Of a DNA stretch of 9,056 bases, positions 5,882 to 9,056 are shown in pieces; positions within the stretch are counted from its first letter, which is position 1; each line of letters begins with the position of its first letter. The DNA lies in assembly GCA_002297935.1 (NCBI GenBank), contig DBLC01000163.1, forward strand, positions 1-9,056, in the 5' to 3' direction. The notes under the pieces are model-generated. The model saw nothing but the letters and a program-made list of their open reading frames with translations, was not told the DNA's origin and did not search any database. Origin of the DNA: Dialister sp. UBA734 (GTDB lineage Bacteria > Bacillota > Negativicutes > Veillonellales > Dialisteraceae). The position numbers were made by a program, and so were the translations under genes.

Positions 5882-7162
5882 TTATTTTTCCACCTTCGCA
5901 GTATTTTCTTTCAAGCCCGGGAAATCCAGGGTAGCGAAGAGGTTGGACAGGGTTTCGTTTTTACGAATCTGCTGGATGGAACCGTCGGTGTGAACCATGA
6001 TTTCCTGGTGACGGAGACGGCCGTTGTAGTTGTACCCCATGCTGTGTCCATGAGCACCGGTATCGTGAATGACGATGAGATCGCCCATTTCAATTTCCGG
6101 CAGGGCTCTCTGAATAGCAAATTTATCGCAGTTTTCGCAAAGAGAACCGGTCACGTCGTACACATGATCCTTCGGCGCATCGGCTTTGCCCAGCACGGTG
6201 ATGTGATGGTACGCCCCGTACATGCCTGGACGCATCAGGTCTGCCATGCAAGCGTCGGTTCCGATGTAGTTTCTATAAATGTGTTTGTAATGAATGGCTT
6301 TGGTGACCAGGAAGCCGTAAGGACCAGTCACCATACGGCCGCATTCAAAAGAAATACGGGTATGGTCGAAGCCTTTGCCAGCCATTTTTTCTTCAAACAG
6401 TTTCTTGGCCCCTTCGCCCAGCCCTTCCAGGTCCACTGGATCCTGTTCCGGACGGTAAGGAATGCCGATGCCGCCGCCAAAGTCGATGAAAGACACAGTG
6501 ACGCCCAGTTTTTCTTTGATTTCATTGGCCAGGTCAAACATCATGCTGATGGTGCCCAGAAGGCCCGGCAGCTGCAGTTCAGCAGAAATGACCATGGTGT
6601 GAATGCCGATATAGGAAATTCCTTTATTCTTTGCCCATTCCACAGCCTTGAGGAGCTGCGGACGGGTCATGCCGTATTTCGCTTCTTCTGGCTTGCCGAT
6701 GATGTCGTTGCCGCGCGCCATGTCCGGTCCTGGGTTGTAGCGGAAGCAAATCTTTTCCGGTACAATCTGGAGACGTTCCATATCGTCCAAGTTGGAAATA
6801 TCGTCCAGGTTCATGATAGCGCCCAGTTCATAGGCTTTCTTAAATTCTTCGTCCGGTGTGTCGTTGGAAGAAAATACGATGTTGTCCCCGGTGATGCCTA
6901 CAGTTTCAGACAGAACCAGTTCTGCCATGGAGCTGCAGTCTGCGCCCACATTGAGAGTTTTCAGGCTCTTCATAATCCAAGGATTTGGAGTGGCTTTTAC
7001 AGCAAAGTATTCATGGAAATTGGGATTCCAAGAGAATGCCTTCTGCAGCCGTTTCATATTTTCCAAAATGCCTTTTTCATCATAAATATGGAAAGGTGTG
7101 CCATAAGTAGCAGCAACCTGTCGAATCAGCTCATCGCTAAATGGAATTTTCTTTTCGTTCAT
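5882..7162 (-). CDS. lysA: Diaminopimelate decarboxylase (divergent clade), PLP fold type III
   Basis: A 426-aa PLP enzyme of the alanine racemase/ornithine-DAP decarboxylase fold, most like diaminopimelate decarboxylase, which makes L-lysine from meso-DAP in the cytoplasm. The N-terminal barrel begins with YGTPFHIYDE (20-29); K56 in FAVKATPNP is the expected Schiff-base lysine. FGGGIG (228-233) fits the phosphate-binding loop; ECGR (273-276) corresponds to the usual EPGR, and C342-E343-x-x-D346 is the dimer-interface active-site motif. Departures from textbook LysA: HTMVIS (189-194) replaces HIGS, and GAHGHSMGYNYN (369-380) has histidine where GAY usually has tyrosine. I recall similar wording in LysA-like proteins of gut anaerobes, so this is probably a clade feature, but a related carboxylase substrate is not excluded. 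The ribosome binding site AGAAGG lies nine nt upstream. It has its own promoter and a structured leader. Confidence 0.85.
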   Translation of the reverse strand: MNEKKIPFSDELIRQVAATYGTPFHIYDEKGILENMKRLQKAFSWNPNFHEYFAVKATPNPWIMKSLKTLNVGADCSSMAELVLSETVGITGDNIVFSSNDTPDEEFKKAYELGAIMNLDDISNLDDMERLQIVPEKICFRYNPGPDMARGNDIIGKPEEAKYGMTRPQLLKAVEWAKNKGISYIGIHTMVISAELQLPGLLGTISMMFDLANEIKEKLGVTVSFIDFGGGIGIPYRPEQDPVDLEGLGEGAKKLFEEKMAGKGFDHTRISFECGRMVTGPYGFLVTKAIHYKHIYRNYIGTDACMADLMRPGMYGAYHHITVLGKADAPKDHVYDVTGSLCENCDKFAIQRALPEIEMGDLIVIHDTGAHGHSMGYNYNGRLRHQEIMVHTDGSIQQIRKNETLSNLFATLDFPGLKENTAKVEK

Positions 7163-7193
7163 CCGGTGGGACCTTCTTTCTTAGAAACGGTCT

Positions 7194-7270
7194 AGTGACT
7201 CGTGACTGGTGACTAGTGACTAGGAAAAACAACCATTCCCAGTCACCAGTCACCAGTCCACCAGTCACCA
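7194..7270. repeat. Inverted heptad pair forming a hairpin in the lysA leader
   Basis: Words AGTGACT, CGTGACT, GGTGACT, AGTGACT (7194-7221) face CCAGTCA-type words (7239-7270). Bases 7208-7224 pair with 7238-7254 over 17 bp around a 13-nt loop. The two mismatches are A-C on the plus strand but U-G wobbles in the minus-strand RNA, so the lysA leader pairs without interruption. The hairpin ends about 30 nt before the lysA ribosome binding site, where it could affect translation or RNA stability. Confidence 0.8.
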
Positions 7271-7307
7271 TCATGTTTCCGAATATATCGTGATAGTTAG
7301 ATGTTTC

Positions 7308-7337
7308 ATTATAACATAGGAGAATTGGTATTGACTA
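7308..7337 (-). promoter_or_regulatory. Promoter for lysA
   Basis: A perfect TATAAT (7313-7308, minus strand) preceded by TG-T gives an extended -10. TAGTCA (7337-7332), a 4/6 match to the -35 consensus, is 18 nt upstream. The start would fall near 7301, giving a leader of about 140 nt that includes the heptad hairpin. Confidence 0.6.
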
Positions 7338-7348
7338 GAGCTTTTTTA

Positions 7349-7663
7349 GTTAGAAGTGAGAAGTTAGAAGTGAGAAATCGTGGTGGCGGCGCATACTATT
7401 TGGAAGCACCGCCAATTATATAAAAGGTTATTATCCTGCTGATTTCTTTTTTCTAACACACAGCAATTAAGGCTTGCAACTAGGTTATAAGGGTTATAAA
7501 TGGTTATGGGATTTCCGCTGGTGACATAACCTTTTATAACCTTTTTACCCCAGTCGCAAGCCCTATTTTTTCTATGTTATAAAGGAGAAAACTGCACAAT
7601 CATAACCTTTTATATGCCGCGGCGCTTCCAAATATTGTGCGCCACACCACCACTCCTCACTAC
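7349..7663. repeat. Nested palindromic element between lysA and the binding-protein gene
   Basis: The left end is four heptads, GTTAGAA, GTGAGAA, GTTAGAA, GTGAGAA (7349-7376). An inverted match of about 44 bp follows (7370-7413 with 7619-7663), each arm containing a GC-rich hairpin (7385-7413; 7619-7645). The arm wording GGCGGCGCAT...AAGCGCCGC resembles the end hairpins of the element at 4484-4743. A second palindrome is nested inside (7470-7563), with further ATAACCTTTT words at about 7421-7431 and 7601-7614. No protein is encoded. The right end runs into the terminator of the binding-protein gene. Confidence 0.78.
7470..7563. repeat. Inner palindrome with 39-bp arms of GGTTATAA/ATAACCTTTT words
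   Basis: Arms 7470-7508 and 7525-7563 match as inverted repeats at 31 of 39 positions with a 16-nt loop. They contain tandem GGTTATAA(N) words of about 9-10 nt, also found in the terminator-like hairpin after lysA (5736-5785). The arms end in GGCTTGC/GCAAGCC. Confidence 0.75.
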
Positions 7664-7667
7664 ATAT

Positions 7668-7704
7668 AAAAAGGTGTGAAAGCCAAGAGCCTCCACACCC
7701 TTTT
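7668..7704 (-). terminator. Intrinsic terminator of the binding-protein gene
   Basis: On the minus strand an 11-bp stem with one G-U pair (7704-7694 with 7678-7668) ends in a T-run (7672-7668), and it starts 8 nt after the stop codon. The loop contains GGCTCTTGGC-type sequence that may extend the fold. Confidence 0.8.
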
Positions 7705-7712
7705 CTCAACAA

Positions 7713-8582
7713 TTATTTATTGTCTGCGTTAGAAACAGCCTTCTTGCTGTATTCTTCGGTCCATTTCTTGAAATTGCCGTTGTCAGTATTTTCTTTGATC
7801 ACTTCATTAACCACAGCCAACACGTCTTCATTGCCCTTCTGGATAGCAGCAGCGGAGTTCTTTACGGCGTTCGGGAATTTGATATCCGAGAACATCAAGT
7901 CATCATTGAAAATCACATACTGCTGGCCAACGATGCCTTCCACGACCAGACCATCCACTTTGCCGTGTTTCAGTTCCAGCACCACTTCCGGCACATGGGC
8001 CAGACCTACGATCTTTGCATCTTTGATTTTTTCCTTAGCCAGTGCTTCCTGGGTAGTGGATTTCTGTACGCCAATGGTCTTACCGTACAGGTCTTCTACT
8101 TTCTTGTATTTGTCTGCGTCGGCTTTCTTGATAATCACCATCTGTTCTGTTGGCAGGTAGTTATCGGAGAAGTCCATGGTCTTTTTACGTTCATCGGTCG
8201 GGTTAATTCCAGCGATGGCCAAATCCACCTTGCCACTGGTGAGAGATGTGAGTAAGGCCTGGAAATTCATATCCTGCACTTCCAGCTTCACGCCCAATTT
8301 ATCAGCCACCTTCTGGGCCAGTTCCATATCGATACCGATAACCTTCTTTTCGCCAACGGAAGTATCTACAAATTCATATGGCGGGTAACCGGAAGCGGTA
8401 CCTACCACCAATTTTCCTTCTTTCTTAATCTTCTGCATCAGCGGGCTTTCTTTCTGTGTACTAGCTCCCTGGCTAGCAGCCGGTTTGCTGTCCCCACCGC
8501 AACCTGCCATAGTAAATGCAGCCGCAACTGCCATCCCCAATACGGCCAATTTGAAAAGTTTGCTCTGTTTCATCATGTTCAT
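7713..8582 (-). CDS. Amino-acid ABC transporter substrate-binding lipoprotein
   Basis: A 289-aa periplasmic-type binding protein of the SBP_bac_3 family (HisJ/GlnH/ArtJ relatives), which captures polar amino acids for an ABC importer. A signal peptide (basic MKQSKLFK, then a hydrophobic core) ends in a lipobox TMAGC with acylated C28. Next come a Ser/Gln/Lys-rich linker (about 30-50), lobe one starting KLVVGTASGYPPYEF (57-71) with GIDMELA (83-89), and INPTDERKKTMDFS (126-139), whose R132 is the expected ligand carboxylate contact. Lobe two has GKTIGVQKSTTQEA (167-180) and KVDGLVVE (208-215). The ligand cannot be assigned. The start is ambiguous: the SD AAGGGG is only 3 nt from the first ATG (8582) but 9 nt from a second in-frame ATG (8576), which is perhaps better. 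No permease or ATPase gene adjoins; it has its own promoter and terminator. Confidence 0.93.
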   Translation of the reverse strand: MNMMKQSKLFKLAVLGMAVAAAFTMAGCGGDSKPAASQGASTQKESPLMQKIKKEGKLVVGTASGYPPYEFVDTSVGEKKVIGIDMELAQKVADKLGVKLEVQDMNFQALLTSLTSGKVDLAIAGINPTDERKKTMDFSDNYLPTEQMVIIKKADADKYKKVEDLYGKTIGVQKSTTQEALAKEKIKDAKIVGLAHVPEVVLELKHGKVDGLVVEGIVGQQYVIFNDDLMFSDIKFPNAVKNSAAAIQKGNEDVLAVVNEVIKENTDNGNFKKWTEEYSKKAVSNADNK

Positions 8583-8649
8583 GCACCCCTTCTAGTGTAT
8601 TCGAGCCCCTGCCATTTTTATGAAATAAGCGATGATTCCGTCTGATACC

Positions 8650-8694
8650 AAGTTTCTCAGGTTGCTCAAGGTTCTCAAATTTCTTAGGTTAATC
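8650..8694. repeat. Nonamer array in the binding-protein leader (5 x 9 nt)
   Basis: AAGTTTCTC, AGGTTGCTC, AAGGTTCTC, AAATTTCTT and AGGTTAATC fill 45 bp exactly, the same unit number and length as the uvrB-leader array. An opposing array at 8741-8767 allows pairing within the leader. TGATACCAA occurs twice nearby (8643-8651 and 8703-8711). Confidence 0.82.
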
Positions 8695-8738
8695 GAACGA
8701 GATGATACCAATAGTGTCTATCAGTCCATTCGAGAGAC

Positions 8739-8769
8739 ATAAGAACCCTTAGAACCTTCAGAACCCTTT
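8739..8769. repeat. Nonamer array, inverted partner of 9026-9054
   Basis: Units AAGAACCCT, TAGAACCTT and CAGAACCCT (8741-8767). The reverse complement of 8739-8769 matches 9026-9054 with one substitution and one single-base gap apart from the outermost base. The pair brackets the binding-protein promoter and the terminator of the next gene. Confidence 0.85.
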
Positions 8770-8839
8770 CATCCCTATGGAAATCGCACTTACTCACGCA
8801 ACCATAAACGACATCGGTCCTTTGTTTTTGTATGCATAG

Positions 8840-8868
8840 ATGATAGCATTTTTATGCAGCTATGTCAA
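8840..8868 (-). promoter_or_regulatory. Strong promoter for the binding-protein gene
   Basis: A consensus TTGACA (8868-8863, minus strand), exactly 17 nt, then TATCAT (8845-8840) with an upstream TG-C. Transcription would start near 8833, leaving a leader of about 250 nt that contains both nonamer arrays. I recognise no known riboswitch or T-box in it. Confidence 0.8.
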
Positions 8869-8930
8869 TATTTATTCATAAAATTCTTCATTTTATACGA
8901 AATAAATTCTATTCCGATGAATAGATGAAA

Positions 8931-8981
8931 TAAAAACACAGGAAATCATCTGATGGTATCGACATCAGACAGATTTCCTGT
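8931..8981 (-). terminator. Intrinsic terminator of a minus-strand gene beyond the right edge
   Basis: A stem of 10 bp plus 7 bp (8938-8947 with 8972-8981; 8949-8955 with 8963-8969), separated by a small internal loop and closed by a 7-nt loop, is followed on the minus strand by G-TTTTT-A-TTT (8937-8929). The orientation implies another minus-strand gene whose stop codon lies past 9056. Confidence 0.65.
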
Positions 8982-9025
8982 ATGTAGATAGAAATATACA
9001 AAATATGCATGTTCTCTTGCGTGGT

Positions 9026-9056
9026 AAAGGTTCTGAAGGTGCTAAGGGTTCTTAGG
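9026..9056. repeat. Nonamer array at the right window edge
   Basis: AGGTTCTGA, AGGTGCTAA and GGGTTCTTA (9028-9054), continuing into GG at the edge. It is the inverted partner of 8739-8769; its full length cannot be seen. Confidence 0.8.

Noticed and set aside
5990..7195. 401-codon frame on the plus strand opposite lysA
   Set aside because: It is the antisense shadow of lysA: its composition is odd (rich in His and Phe) and it shows no domain, while the minus-strand frame has a full set of PLP-enzyme motifs.
7163..7300. Lysine riboswitch in the lysA leader
   Set aside because: The leader is only about 140 nt and consists mostly of the heptad hairpin; the conserved lysine-riboswitch core is not visible.
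8583..8833. T-box or other amino-acid-sensing leader of the binding-protein gene
   Set aside because: No GGTGG-type T-box sequence or specifier hairpin is visible; GGTATCA, which occurs twice, is not enough.

Overview
The window reads as a chromosomal segment of a low-to-mid GC Firmicute. I think a member of the Negativicutes (the diderm class holding Acidaminococcus, Megasphaera, Phascolarctobacterium and Dialister) is most likely. That is an inference from the protein sequences and from the very repeat-rich spacers; no rRNA or other phylogenetic marker is present. All five genes lie on the minus strand: uvrB (DNA excision repair), a GT28/MGDG-synthase-type lipid glycosyltransferase, a gamma-class carbonic anhydrase homologue, a divergent diaminopimelate decarboxylase (lysA), and a lipoprotein solute-binding component of an amino-acid ABC transporter. 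They are functionally unrelated housekeeping genes. Each seems to be its own transcription unit, with a candidate promoter and a leader of about 130-250 nt. Intrinsic terminators are visible after the carbonic anhydrase, lysA (weaker) and binding-protein genes, and one more at the right edge serves a minus-strand gene outside the window.

Layout from left to right: 1-515, a nested palindrome plus a heptad array downstream of uvrB; 516-2621, uvrB; 2622-3336, the uvrB leader, heptad and nonamer arrays and a 314-bp terminal-inverted-repeat element; 3337-4434, the glycosyltransferase; 4435-4799, its leader with an inverted heptad pair, then the carbonic anhydrase terminator; 4800-5357, carbonic anhydrase; 5358-5881, its leader, a gene-free stretch, and the lysA terminator; 5882-7162, lysA; 7163-7712, the lysA leader, a nested palindrome and the binding-protein terminator; 7713-8582, the binding protein; 8583-9056, its long leader, promoter and an upstream gene's terminator.

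The striking part is the non-coding DNA. Coding sequence covers 5,913 of 9,056 bp, about 65 percent, low for a bacterium. Every spacer carries degenerate short tandem arrays with a strict period: 7 nt for three word sets (CTAGNNN/CCAGTCA, TGCGTRR, GTKAGAA), 9 nt for a fourth (AGGTTYTNN) and about 10 nt for a fifth (ATAACCTTTT). Many occur as inverted pairs on either side of a palindromic core, so transcripts can form long hairpins. The heptad words carry stop triplets, and since 7 is not a multiple of 3 the longer arrays stop translation in every frame. I know of no description of this arrangement in this group; the nearest parallel I know is the heptanucleotide STRR repeats of heterocystous cyanobacteria.
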